DNA from: Cristatella mucedo
Lineage: Eukaryota > Bryozoa > Phylactolaemata > Cristatellidae
NCBI GenBank assembly: GCA_009760855.2
Contig: WPIO01000132.1
Location: 126,001 to 190,000, forward strand
DNA: 64,000 nucleotides
Direction: 5' to 3'
Made by a program: the position numbers and the translations under genes. The notes beneath the pieces are model-generated. The model made no database searches, was not told where the DNA came from, and was given only the letters and a program-made list of their open reading frames with translations. Shown here piece after piece: positions 1-11,600 of this stretch. The first letter of the stretch is position 1; every line of letters begins with the position of its first letter.

Positions 1-177
1 GAATCTTCCTGAGCGATCTCCCTCAGGTGCTGCTGTGAATATCTCTAACTTAGTGGTAATCAAGCCTGTCAAAACCCCCGGCGACTCACTTTAACACTGG
101 CCTTTGGAAACCTCGCTCAATGTACAATACACAACTAAAATGAGACGTAATTACTGAGAATTTAAATTGAACATCTT

Positions 178-975
178 AATAATAATAGTAATGCACTTGA
201 TAAAGCGCCCTCAGATAACTCAATCGCTTTCTTGGCGCTTTACATTTGCTGCAAAGGGAAACGTGATTGAATGATGAGTAATATCATTCTTGATAAACAC
301 TATGAATTACATGGTTAGGGGTGACATGCATAGGGTCAGCATGCGAGTGTGGTTAGTGGCGGCATGCACAGTGTCAGCATGCATAAGCACACGAAGGACG
401 AATCACAGGGAACCACTAAAACTGTCCTAAATAGGTGTTTTTACTTTGTAAATGGGGTCATTTCAGGAATGTTGTGACGCAAGTCGGGAGTGAGTTCCAT
501 ACAAACTAAATGCACGGTCTCCAAAGGATTTGAGGTTTGTACGAGGTATTGATAAACTGTTTAATTACCAAAAGCGGGTGGTACGATTCTTGGCCTGGTG
601 GGGGAGTAGATCTGAGAAATAGGCTGGAGCCAAAGAATGATGTGACCTAAAAGTGAGCAACAACACCTTGAAGTCAATCCGTAGCTTGACTGGTAGCCAG
701 TGCAGTTCAGCGAGAAGTGGTGTGATGTGGCAACTTGGACGCTCACGACAGACAAGCCTAGCTGCGGAGTTTTGCACCAGCTGTAATCGCCTGATTGCAC
801 ATGCCGGTAGGCCAGCAAGCTGTGAGCTACAGAAGTCAAGACGGGGTGTCACAAATGCATGGACCAACTTAGACGTCGTATCCTTATCCAAACAAGCCCA
901 AATTTTTGCAACGTTACGTATGTGAAAGTAGGCAGACTTGATTGAGGAGCCGATGTGGTCGTCTAACGAGAGGTC
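178..975 (-). mobile_element. LINE-A fragment, 3' part
   Basis: Its 3' end is at the left: AATAATAATAGTAATGCAC, then the AAAGCGCC / GGCGCTTT stem. The minus strand then encodes the RT C-terminal text [31 protein letters not shown] and HITPLLAELHWLPVK. Broken by frameshifts. L2-like clade by this RT tail. Confidence 0.8.
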
Positions 976-1099
976 TCTCTATTCGACCTAAACCTGGCTA
1001 AAATCGGTTAACTGCCCTACCATTAGCGGCGAAACCCTAGCCAGCCTCTTCTTATTTCATACCCGTAGATCAATCAAAACTATTGATGGAGCCGTCGTT

Positions 1100-1200
1100 A
1101 TCGAGGGGTCGAGTACCGTGGCATACGTGAAGCGCCTGAATAGAGATCAAGTTCTCTTACGGCGCTATAGAAATGATTTATATTTATTTATATTTACACA
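1100..1200 (+). mobile_element. SINE-2 3' tail
   Basis: GTGAAGCGCCTGAATAGAGA, then GTTCTCTTACGGCGCTATAG and an AT-rich end. The tRNA head is not recognisable. Confidence 0.55.
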
Positions 1201-1589
1201 TTTATCTAGGAATGTTTTCAACGGTACAATATTCGACGTGTGCACATTTGAAAGGCGAGAAAGCTTTTAAGCGAAAACTCTCAAAGCCAGACCTCGTGCG
1301 TCTTACGTAATCGCTACTGAATTCCCAGGCGCCCACTGAGCCGCTTGGTGGAGGCGCCCCTTAAATCCAACGTAACTCCGACCCCCGTGTGTGGCCGGCT
1401 ACGAATGGCTTGCTCGGGGCAGGTTCGGGTCAGGTTTCAGCCATCGAACCATCCAACTATCGGCCACTTAAACGTTTTCTGTCTCAGCGTGCTGATTGGC
1501 CAGCGTGCTGTATCGTACTGCTTCCACCCCGTCGGCTCTCTTAAAACAGGCGCCACAAAAGATCATTACAGCGGCGGGCTGCGAGGAAT

Positions 1590-1926
1590 GAACTGGGTAA
1601 TTCGCTCCCGACTTGCGTCACAACATCCCCTGACATGACCACGTTTAAAAAGAACTTACAAACACACCTATTTAGGGCAGCATTTAGTGGGTCCCTGTGA
1701 TTCGTCCTTCATGTGCCTATGCATGCTGACACTGTGCATGCTACCACTAACCACACTCGCATGCTTACTCTGTGCATGTCACCCCTAAACGTGTTATTCA
1801 TGTTGTTTATCAAGCATGATATTACTCACCATTCAATCGCATTTCCCTTTGCAGCCAATGTCAAGCGCCAAGAAAGAGATTGAGATCTCTGAGGGCGCTT
1901 TATCAAGTGCATAAAAATTATTATTC
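1590..1926 (+). mobile_element. LINE-A 3' end
   Basis: Carries the CATGACCACGTTTAAAAAGAA segment, the repeated GCATGCTGACACTGTGCATG region and the terminal TCAAGTGCATAAAAATTATTATT. Confidence 0.75.
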
Positions 1927-2871
1927 GCTAGTCTCTAAGCGTAGAATGCAAGGTCTAGATGCGCACACACGCCGCTGGCAGTTTAGCATCCGGCTACCGC
2001 TGTAACTCGGGCTCCGCCCTTCTCGCTCCGACAGCCGACAAGGCCGAGAAACCGGATGCGAGAGAAGCGATACGGTGACATCGTGCTGCGAAGGAAGCAG
2101 GTCGACCACGCTAAAGCGAACGCCGAGGTCGCCATGCTGAGGGCAGAGGTCGAGCGGCTGCACTCTTTCCCGACCCTCGTTCAAGTCAAGCTCTAGAAGC
2201 ACGTTCGTCAGTCCGTGCCAATGCGGCTTTAAAATCAGCTAATATTTAATTAGTTAGTTTAATTTATCAGTCGGCCCGCTACCAGTGGGCCGCCGTCCGC
2301 AGGCAGCCGACTAGCTCGAAGGCTGACGGCGTGGTCTCAACGGAAGCTGCGCGCCCTTGAGGCGCAGGAAGAGGAGTGGCTGGAGCGGACGCTGTGGAGC
2401 CCTCGAGAGTAGCTCAGCTGATGTGCAATCAGAAAAACGCCGAGGGACCGACGCTGAAGCTTCAGGCGAGCACGTGCGGCGACATTCAAATAAAGGGCGT
2501 CGCGTTTCTAGACCCGCAGCCGAGCGATGTACACTAGATAATCCGAGCCGAAAATGGTGGCATGAGTTCTGAAAAATTTTTATGAGCGTATGACTGTAGA
2601 AAGATGCAATGAGCGGCGTGACAGATTTCTGGATTCGGGGCTGCGCGATGTCCCGCAAACACTCGCGTCTGCACTTGCTTGATGAGGTGTCAACGTAAGC
2701 CAGGTACAAGTAGCACGAGTAGGGAAAATGGGATCTGAAGCCTCCCCCCCCCCCGCGAGAGCCGGCCTGCAGTGCCTGATTGAGTCATCCCCCTGCATGT
2801 CCTGTCATGCCTGCTCAAGATTGCTTTGAGCTCAGCAAGGTAAAGGTAAATTGATTCAAAGCAAGATAAAA

Positions 2872-2992
2872 GGTAAACTGATTCAACTGCCTCATTTGTA
2901 TACGAGCCGTATTAGCTATCACCACCGCAGTGGGCAATGAAGCAGGATCGCCCGCTGCAGAGCTCGAATCCACAACCTGGGCGTGAAGACTC
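2872..2992 (-). mobile_element. SINE-1, degraded
   Basis: CTGATTCAACTGCCTCATTT tail at the left and CTCGAATCC (B-box complement region) at 2964-2972. Only partly alignable. Confidence 0.4.
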
Positions 2993-3245
2993 GGAACGAT
3001 CTCAAAATAAAGAAGCGACAGAAGGCCGTCACCCGTACGCCTGATTCAGGAAAATAATTTCGCCTTGAGTAGGGAGCGATCCTGCGATGACCCGTGGGTG
3101 ACTCGCTCAGTGTTCGACCGATGAATAGGCCGATGCTCTGTGCTGCATCGGAACACAACACAGAGCTTTATAGCCTCGGCTGCAAATATCCATGTACGTG
3201 CCTGAGCTGAAAAGCAGTCACGTGCAGCGCAATTGAGTTCCGTGA

Positions 3246-3475
3246 ATGACAGAGTGCCAAATGTTAAATCGCCTTTCATCAAGCGACGGCCACGCTCGCA
3301 AAATTAGAGTACAAGATATTTGCCGCCCACATAGCTTACGTCTGCCTCGAAGGTCCACGATTTCTCTCAGATGTATGTTTATGATTTGTGGAAATGTTGA
3401 TGTTGAGCGACTGTTTTCAACGTGCAACTACTTCTTAACCAAAAATGGCCCTCTCTAACACCAGAGAAAAAGAAG
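3246..3475 (+). pseudogene. Possible hAT transposase C-terminal relic
   Basis: The plus frame gives CGNVDVERLFSTCNYFLTKN and soon degenerates. The (S/D)xERLFS....LT.....L pattern is that of the hAT dimerisation region. Only this short piece is visible, with no terminal repeats identified. Confidence 0.3.
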
Positions 3476-3598
3476 TAACGAGTTACTTCGTAGCCTGAAC
3501 AAATGCTATTATTTGCACTTATAAGTGTAGGTGCATTTCCCGTTATGTGCTGTCAATAACCTTAAATAACCAGTTGTTAATAAATAAATAAATACATG

Positions 3599-3762
3599 CT
3601 AGCTGATTTAACAGCCTCTTTTTTATAGCGACAGAAGAGCCTTTGTGGCTATCACCACTTGCAGCGGCAAAAGAGAATTGCCAACCGCAGGATTCGAACC
3701 CACGACCTGGGGGTCGAGGTCGTGGAAAGCAACCGCCTTACCTAGTGAGTCATTACGGCTCA
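3599..3762 (-). mobile_element. SINE-1 (tRNA-derived)
   Basis: The minus strand runs from GAGCCGTAATGACTCACTAGG, through a GGGTTCGAATCC B box and a TTGCAGC hairpin region, to TGTTAAATCAGCTAG. Full-length copy of about 165 bp. Confidence 0.75.
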
Positions 3763-4289
3763 TATTGAATAGATTTAGACCTAGGCATTGTGCTAACTAA
3801 CGATTGCTAATTTATGCCAAATATTATGAATAACAACTTAGTTTAACTTAACAAACCTCACGATTTTGCGCGGATTATTGATTTTTTCGCAGATTTCGGC
3901 CTTTTTACAAATTCATTTAATTTGAGAGCAGATTTAGGCTTATAAAGGCAGATGTTTTCTATTTTGCACTGCTTTTGGTCCTTTTTGAAGGTTGTGGCAT
4001 TTTTTCAGTGGATTTTATGTAGAGTTAGGCTCTTTTCAGCTGATTCTGTCGAAAAGTGACGCACAACTAACAACTAACATTCTCCAGAAAAAAACGAAAG
4101 AGGTGACTTTCAGGCAAATCCGCGATATGGAATTGACCATATGAAGGATACTGCAGGTCATGCAAGCTTCCATTAATTTTTCAAAAGTAAAGTTTCCCTA
4201 GAAGGCCACATCAGCCCACAAAAGAGTCAGCCAAATTTCAGCTACGTAACAATGCCAAAATTTGGGCCTCATTGAAAACACAATTGTAA

Positions 4290-5075
4290 TAATAACAATG
4301 ATGATAATAATAATAATAATAATAATAGTTGCATAGCACTTACATGAACTTAACCTTTTTCTAAGAACTTAGTGTATGCTACAAAGGTATCGTGTCAATT
4401 GGTTAGAGATGACATGCGCCATTTCACTACACATAAGTACCAAAAGGACGGTTGACTGAGATCCAATAAATGATGCGACTAGCAGGCGCGTTTCAGCTTC
4501 TTTTTAAATGTCGTAAAATCAGAGGATGTCGTGATGCCATTTGTGAGCACATTCCTAACTTTGTGAGTACACTGACTAAATGCGCAGCCTCCACAAAGCA
4601 CTTGAGATCACGGACGCCCCCGTTGTATGGCCAAGTAGTAGAACGATACTCAGCTTCTTTGTTCGGTCCTTGGAGTTTGAATCATGTTTAACTGACTCAA
4701 GTTACGACAGTGTGCTTACTACGATGCTTAGCCTGATTGGGAAGTGGATCTGATAATCAGGCAAATAATCAGAGCAAGAGAATGAGGGGATTTAACAGTG
4801 GGGTTTAAAGTCTAATGAAATGTCTATAGGCCGCTTTATGGAGAACCCTCGTAGGTAATCGAGAAGTGGTGTCATGTGGCAACCACAGAAATCGCGGCAA
4901 ATGTGTATATTTGCAGAATTTTGCGCCAATTGCTAGTGCCTTGCTGCACAGGACGAAAAACCTCCGAGTAGAATAGTAGTAGAGAGTTACAGAAGTCGAG
5001 ACGGAATGTTGCAAGTGCAAAATACAACTTGGATATGGCTTTTCTGTCCAAGCACGTCCAAATCCATGTTTGTCA
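4290..5075 (-). mobile_element. Old LINE-A-related fragment
   Basis: An (AAT)n run at 4302-4327 marks the 3' end. Following DNA aligns loosely with LINE-A 3' coding sequence (AGCAGGCGCGTTTCAGCTTC, TAGGTAATCGAGAAGTGGTGTCATGTGG). Diverged and frameshifted. Confidence 0.6.
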
Positions 5076-5205
5076 CTGATCCTTAATTTTTTTTACAATT
5101 ACAAGCAGGGAAATAGAATATTTCTTTTAGAGGAGCCGCAGATCACGTTCTGTCGGCTGTCAGTCTTCAGTAAAACAAAACGCTTTCCAGTGCGGTGATT
5201 TTAAT

Positions 5206-5636
5206 TTAGCAGAAAGATGTTATAAAGATTTCTCCCCGGCCTCTCCGGGATTTTTTTGTGCGTGTAGTTTTAGTGCCAGTTTTAGGAGATTTCTCTACCA
5301 ACGTGCGATTTCGTCTCGTGGTGCCAGTTTTGGAAGAAGAAGGTTCCTCCCGTTTTCCAAGATGTCTCTCCCACCGTGCGATTTCCTTTAGTGGTGCCAG
5401 TTTAAGGAGGCGTCTCCTCTCCCCCGATTCAGGAGATGTCTCTCTGTTCGTGTGATTTCCTATGGTGGTGCCAGTTCTAGGGGATGTCGCTCCCGTTTTA
5501 GGTGATGTCCTAAGTATGCAAGAAGTATTACCTTGCTTCACTGGGGCGCTCGTGGTTGTCGTAGCAGTGAGTGGCTGAGCTGTCGCCGCCGATGCAACCA
5601 ATTTTGTCGATTCTTGCGTCGTCTTGATCACGTCAT
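5206..5636 (-). CDS. Last visible linker exon and possible C-terminal tail
   Basis: 5532-5636 is a 105-nt linker copy (VIKTTQESTKLVASAAT, TTTTSAPVKQ), one codon shorter than its paralogues. Its donor G|GTAATACTT is still present. If that donor is not used, the frame stays open for another 108 codons, encoding a Ser/Thr/Arg-rich, very basic tail with SPKTG and SSSKTGTT repeats, and stops at a TAA at 5208-5206 directly followed by ATTAAA. The tail DNA is a minisatellite with a 73-bp period. I cannot tell read-through from splicing to an exon outside the window. Confidence 0.5.
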
Positions 5637-8600
5637 CTGCAATAGAGAACATATAGCATGCAAGTATCTGTGACGGTTGTACAGGTGCACAAAAATCGTC
5701 CATAAGAAAGCCCATTCCAGACTTAAGGAGATGCGGGCATTCGAGTGAGCACCTAGTCGGCAGCCGCCTCTGATTAATTATATAGATATCAATTTTGTCA
5801 AGTCACACGATACAGCTCACAGCAGCAAAAAATTGTTTCTGGGTACTTCGACAGCGATGTCCTTCGGAGTTCTAGGCACGTTTTCTGGTCGAAGTCAACC
5901 GGTCCGACCTATGCAGAACCGCTTGCTCCATCTCACGGTAGCTCTTTAGCGAGCCCTTTTTGAACAACATTGCAAGTTATGCACAATTAGCAAGCATCCA
6001 TTCGCCTGCCATATTGGCTGATAATTAGAACTTGCCCAGCGCTTTGTACTTATAGGACAGTTATAAAAAATACTAGCTGATTTAACAGCCTTTTTTGTAA
6101 AGCGGCAGAAGAGCATTGATGGCTATCACCACCGCTTGCAGTGGCGATAAAGGATCGCCCACCACAGGATTCGAACCTACGACCTCGGTGCCGAGGTCGT
6201 GAAAGGCAACCATCTTACCTAGTGAGCCATTACGGCTCAAGGTGGCAAGCTGAACTAGGCTAAGAGATTAGATGGAAGAATAGCCTGTGTCCGCTATTTA
6301 TTTTATCACAGCTGCAGAAGCTTTTCAAGAGAAAAATGCAAATTGAACTGCACGATCACTGCAGAGACCGACCACGAACGAGTAAGCGTAAACTATTATA
6401 GAAAAATAATTACGTTCGTCCCTCCTTTGTTTCAGTCAATAATTTCTTTAATCTACCATGATAGGAGAATTTTTGCGATTTAGGGTTCATTATTATCAAT
6501 CAAACACTTTCGTTGTTAGAACGCGGAAAACGTATCCATGACACCATAACTACGGTTATAAACATTATACCAGAGCTAGAGAAAGCTCGTAGTTAGATAT
6601 GAAGTAGGACAGCAAGAAATTGACAGATTCTCTGAGTTACTTCTATGCAAGGCATCACGAATGAAAAACTTCAAATGAATAGGCAATTTGTCATGGTCAA
6701 TGATCCAGCAACGGCAAAACACGGAGTGCACAGATAAACACAGTGACGGTACAGTGAGAAAGAAATGGCTCAACGAGAACGAGACAAGTTCTAACAAAAG
6801 CTAAGCATGAACGACAGCCTTTAGACAATTCACCCCGCTCATTATTAGCACCAATCAAGGCATTCATCTGCAACCGCGACAGGTCGAATTAGTGACGAAT
6901 GGTGATCTTTTCATTGGGACTGCACTACCACAAGTCTTTAACGACAATACAACTGATTACCTTGCTTTGCCGGAGAGCTCGTGGTTGTCGTCGCAGCGAG
7001 TAGCTGAGCTCTCGTCGTGGCAACTGCATCCGATTTTGTCGAAGCCAGTGTCGTCGTGGTCACATCGCCTGCAATCGAGAACAACTAGCTTGCAAGTATC
7101 CCTGACGAGAGTAAGCACACTGGAAAATCGCATCGGAAAGCCCATCCAAAATTCAAGAACATGCCGGCATTCAAGAGAGCACAGCATCCGCAGCTGCCTC
7201 TGAATAACTATTTATATATTGATTTTACATGAATATGCAAGAACCGACTGCGATTTGGCAGACGCTTACGAGTCGGAGTCTGACACTTAAAGGATGGCGA
7301 TATGTACACGTCGTCGATCGCTATGTCGCCGGTCACATCTGATCCAGTCTTATTCGGCATTGTAGCCTCCACAATGAGTCGGAACGCACTGAAAGTGTCG
7401 ACTGGATAGTCCAGGTTTCGCTCCAGTCTGATCCAATCCTTGCCCTGCTGCCCTGAACAGTGCAGACGACGGCCAAAGCGTTAGCTAATTGCTTGTACGG
7501 ACAGCTGTGCACATGTCGCTGTGACCGCGAAACAGGTCGGTGTTGGCACACGAACCTGAAGCCGTCCAAACAAGCTGGCGAGGTGACTTCTCTGAGTACA
7601 TGGCATAGACGCTCAGAGTTGCAACATCGGCTCCATGCATGTAATAGTACAGGCTCACGCAGCCGGTCTGTGCTACTGAAGGCTTGGGTATAGGCGGAGA
7701 CCAGAGCTCGAACTTCGAGGCCCTCTGCACAGCCTTTCGTGAGTTAGCAAGCAGGTATGCACCTGTAGAAAATTAGTTTTGTCAAATATCTAGGTGCACA
7801 CCGTCCATTGAGTCTGCCATCTGCAGCAGTGAGATATTCATTAAGCTTCATCAGCATTCGCTACTGACGCAACAAGCAAGTACAACGCTAGGTCGTAGCG
7901 TAATCAACATGCCTTTGCCGGTGTGGTCACTTTCCGGACCAGTGACGCCTAGAATGGCTGCTCTGCTGGTCATGCAATCCCAAGCTGGACCGGCTGGGGC
8001 AGACGAGAAGCCGCAGTAGTTGTTGGCTTGGAAGCAACCGCTTCCGAAGTCACACGTGACATTGTCTGCAAGTGTGAGGAAAACTATAGCAAGAAAGCTA
8101 CAAGCCGTGCTTGCAGACATTAGCATATTACTTGTGCTGCAACTTTAGTAAGGAGTAAGGTATGTAGTGTCAACGCAGCTGTTCAAGTTTCGAAGGTCAT
8201 GCCACACTGGAGAAATAGCGAAAGCACACACAACATGATCTTGTACTTTTCTATGATGACTGGTCCGTCCGACAGTCGATCCTATTGTGGAAAGGATGCA
8301 GCCTTATCGCATGCAAGCGTCGATAGGAACGGTGGGCAGCAGGTGAGTGTTTGTGGCACATAGCTCACGGGCCGTTTTCAAGAAAGCGGTTTCAGAGGGT
8401 TGTTATTGAATCGTTACATAATTAACCGAACTTCGCCCCAAGTGCTGTGAATTAAAAAATGTCTGGTTAGCAACTGGCCAGAATGAGCCGTTACTGCATC
8501 AGAAAGATTTCTATCGAAGTTTGGTGACCCGATTTGCTGCTCACTGCATTTAGTGAGGACGAGCTAAGCGACCGAATCTTTTGCATGTAAAGAGTTTTTC

Positions 8601-11600
8601 TAATTTCGCGTGACTCACCACTCTAAGCTTAGCCTTTTGGACAAGGCCGAAGGACAAATTGACTTCTAGGCACTGAAGAAATTAGTGTTAAGGCATAAGG
8701 TACAGTTCACAGCAATCAAAAAAATGTGTCTGGGTACTTTGAGAGCGATTTCATTCGAATAGTGGGCAAAGTCCTCGATCAAATTCAACCGGTTGGATCT
8801 TTTTAGGTCATATCGCTCTCATTATTGCTAGCTCGTTTGTGGGCCCTTTATGATTGACAACACAAATTTATCACTAACATTCGCCTTCAATTTTGGCTGT
8901 TAATCAAAAATTGTCCAGTGCTTTGTACATAACTGATAAAGGACAGTTAAAAAGGTGGTTAGCTGAACTAGGCTAAGAGAGTTTATTATCACAATATTCC
9001 GTGTCTTTTATTTATTTTATAAAATCTGACCAAGCTTCTTATGAGTAAAATCCAAATTTGACTGCTCCATCAATGCACAAACCAACCATGCTCGCATATT
9101 CGCAAGCAATTGGAGAAAAAAAATTACAGTCATCCCTCGTTTATCGCTGTGAACCAGTTCCAGACTCTACTTCAATAGTGATTTTCAGTGATTAGGATTC
9201 CTTATTATAAATTAAATACTTATTTAGTTATAGCGTTTCAAAACTGCGTTTAACATATCCTATAAATATAGTTATTAACATTATTTGAGCCAAAATCATT
9301 TGAAATAACACCCTTTAGTCACTATCACACTCTTACAAAACACAATATAAAATAAAAAAATAGTATATGAATTAATAATATAAAACAAAATAAAAAAGTG
9401 TTTGACGCCAAGATTTACATGTTATTGTTATTTTAAATTTAATTAGACTCACACGCACAGGTCTTACACATAACCACTAACATAACAACATTATGCAACA
9501 TGTTCGACGATGATGCGATAAAAATGATGAGATGTACTGCACAGCAAACAAGAGCAAGGGCAACTTGAGTGAGGCTGAGCCAATCAGTGGCCAGGATAGG
9601 TAGAGGTTAGAATAGTCAATCAGTAAACAGCACGCTTTTATTGGTTTGGTTTTAGAACACCACAACTGATTTTCTGGTAAATTGTTCGTGCCCTCACGCA
9701 AGAAGTGGTCGAGCGGCTTCACCCAGCAATGAAAGATTTGGAAGGTTGCTCAAATACGTAGGCCTGCCGACCATATGTACAGTAATTTTAGTTTTTATTT
9801 TAATATAAAGGTGGAGACTTGACTCAGTAAACCAAGTGCAAGCCCAGTATCGTTTGAACTATATCAGCTGACTTTTTGACGAATACATTTGAAATGACCA
9901 CCATAGAGTGAAGCTGCTAACGTTAAGCCAAGTGGCACGGGACACCTGAATAGAGAAATTATGGCTGCTCCGTCTGAAATTTCTTCGCTCGCGTATTAAG
10001 CATGCTTACAAGAGCGATCTTGTCGCACTACTGTACACTGAATGCTATTGACATGAACTTTCTCGTGCATCTTCTGACAGGTAGTGACACTTCAATAACA
10101 TGACAAATTATCGACGCTTAGGATGTAAATTAAACACAGCAAACTTATTATTAGGATGATGTAGGGCCGTGAGAAATTGACGGATTCTCTGAGGTTGTTC
10201 AACACGAGGCATCACAAATGAAAAGTTCAAAGGACTATGGTAATAGGCTACACTTAATAATATATAGAAATGGTGAAGCACCAAAGGCACAGACGAAACT
10301 CGGCATCTGCACAGTATAAAAATTTCTCTCTGCGAACATAAAAAGTTCTAACAAAAATAAAGCATTGGCAGCGACCGCAAGAAATCCACGCCACCAATTA
10401 TTAGCAGCAAATATGAGCTCTCCACTAAAACTGAGACAGTCAGAATTAGTGATGAACGGGGACCTTTTTTGTGTGACTGCACGGAAAACCAGTCCTTTAC
10501 TAGAATATAAAGTATTACCTTTCTTCACTGCAGAGCTTGTGGGTGTCGCCACAGATAGTGGCTTCGCTGTCGTCGTCGCCGATGCATTGGAATTTGTCAA
10601 TGCCTGCGTCGTCGTGGTCACGTCACCTGCAATCGAGAACAGCTCGCATGCATGTATCAAACATGGGCGCACTGCAGCTTATTCGATAATAAAGCAGTGA
10701 GGATAAAGCGAGGTACTGCACTGCAAAGTAAATAATTTACATAATTGAAATACCGTGGTGCATAACCGAGTCCGACCATCGAGTGCACCCTATACAAGTT
10801 TTAGTATATATATCAACTTTTTTATAAATATATTTTAAAAAACCGCGATAGAGTGAACGCGTGAAAGTCGAAGCCCGAAGCGACGAGAGACGACTGTGTG
10901 GAGAAAGGACGGCTTATTCACTCTCTGTAGCTTCGCTCGCATATTAAGCATGCTTAGAAGAGAGCAATCTTACTGTGCTACATAACAGTGAAAAAATTCA
11001 ACGTAACCTTCGGTGAGCATCTGCTAATAGGTACTTAAGCTTTTAAAAATTGCGAGAACTGTCGACGCTAAGGACCTGAGTTAGACAAAGGAAGATCCCA
11101 GTAAATATTGGCACACCTCAGGTAGACATAAAGAATTCTCCAATGTGTTTTCCATGCGATGCGTTACAAATAAATGACATTAAAAAGAGGCGAAGAAATC
11201 GACCCGAGCTCAAGAATCCAGCAACGGCCAAGCACCGAAGGCGCAGACGACACAGTGACGGTACAGCATAAAAATGGCTGCCACGAATAAACAAACGTAC
11301 TAAAACAAAAGGCAAGCTTTGACAGCAACCATGTAGCAACTCATGCCGGTAGTTATTAGCACCGAACACGCCCTCTCCTCTACGACCACGACTGACAGAA
11401 AAGCAATGAACGGGTGACCTTTTATTTCTGACTGCCAGAACAGAGAGTTACATCATGTAAATAGGACGCATTACCTTGCTTTACTGGAGCGCTAGTGGTT
11501 GTTGTAGCAGCGAGTGGCTTCGCTGTCGTCGTCACCGACGCTTTAGAATTTGTCGATGCCTGTGACGTCGTGGTCACGTCACCTGCAATCCAGAACCTCT

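Noticed and set aside
2311-2709. 132-codon minus frame in a GC-rich stretch
   Set aside because: No domain, signal peptide or splice support, and overlapping frames exist on the other strand.
7333-7730. Frames reading MDGFRFVCQHRPVSRSQRHV and similar, repeated three times
   Set aside because: They run through the B-C intron and the wrong frame of MAM exons. Their repetition reflects module duplication.
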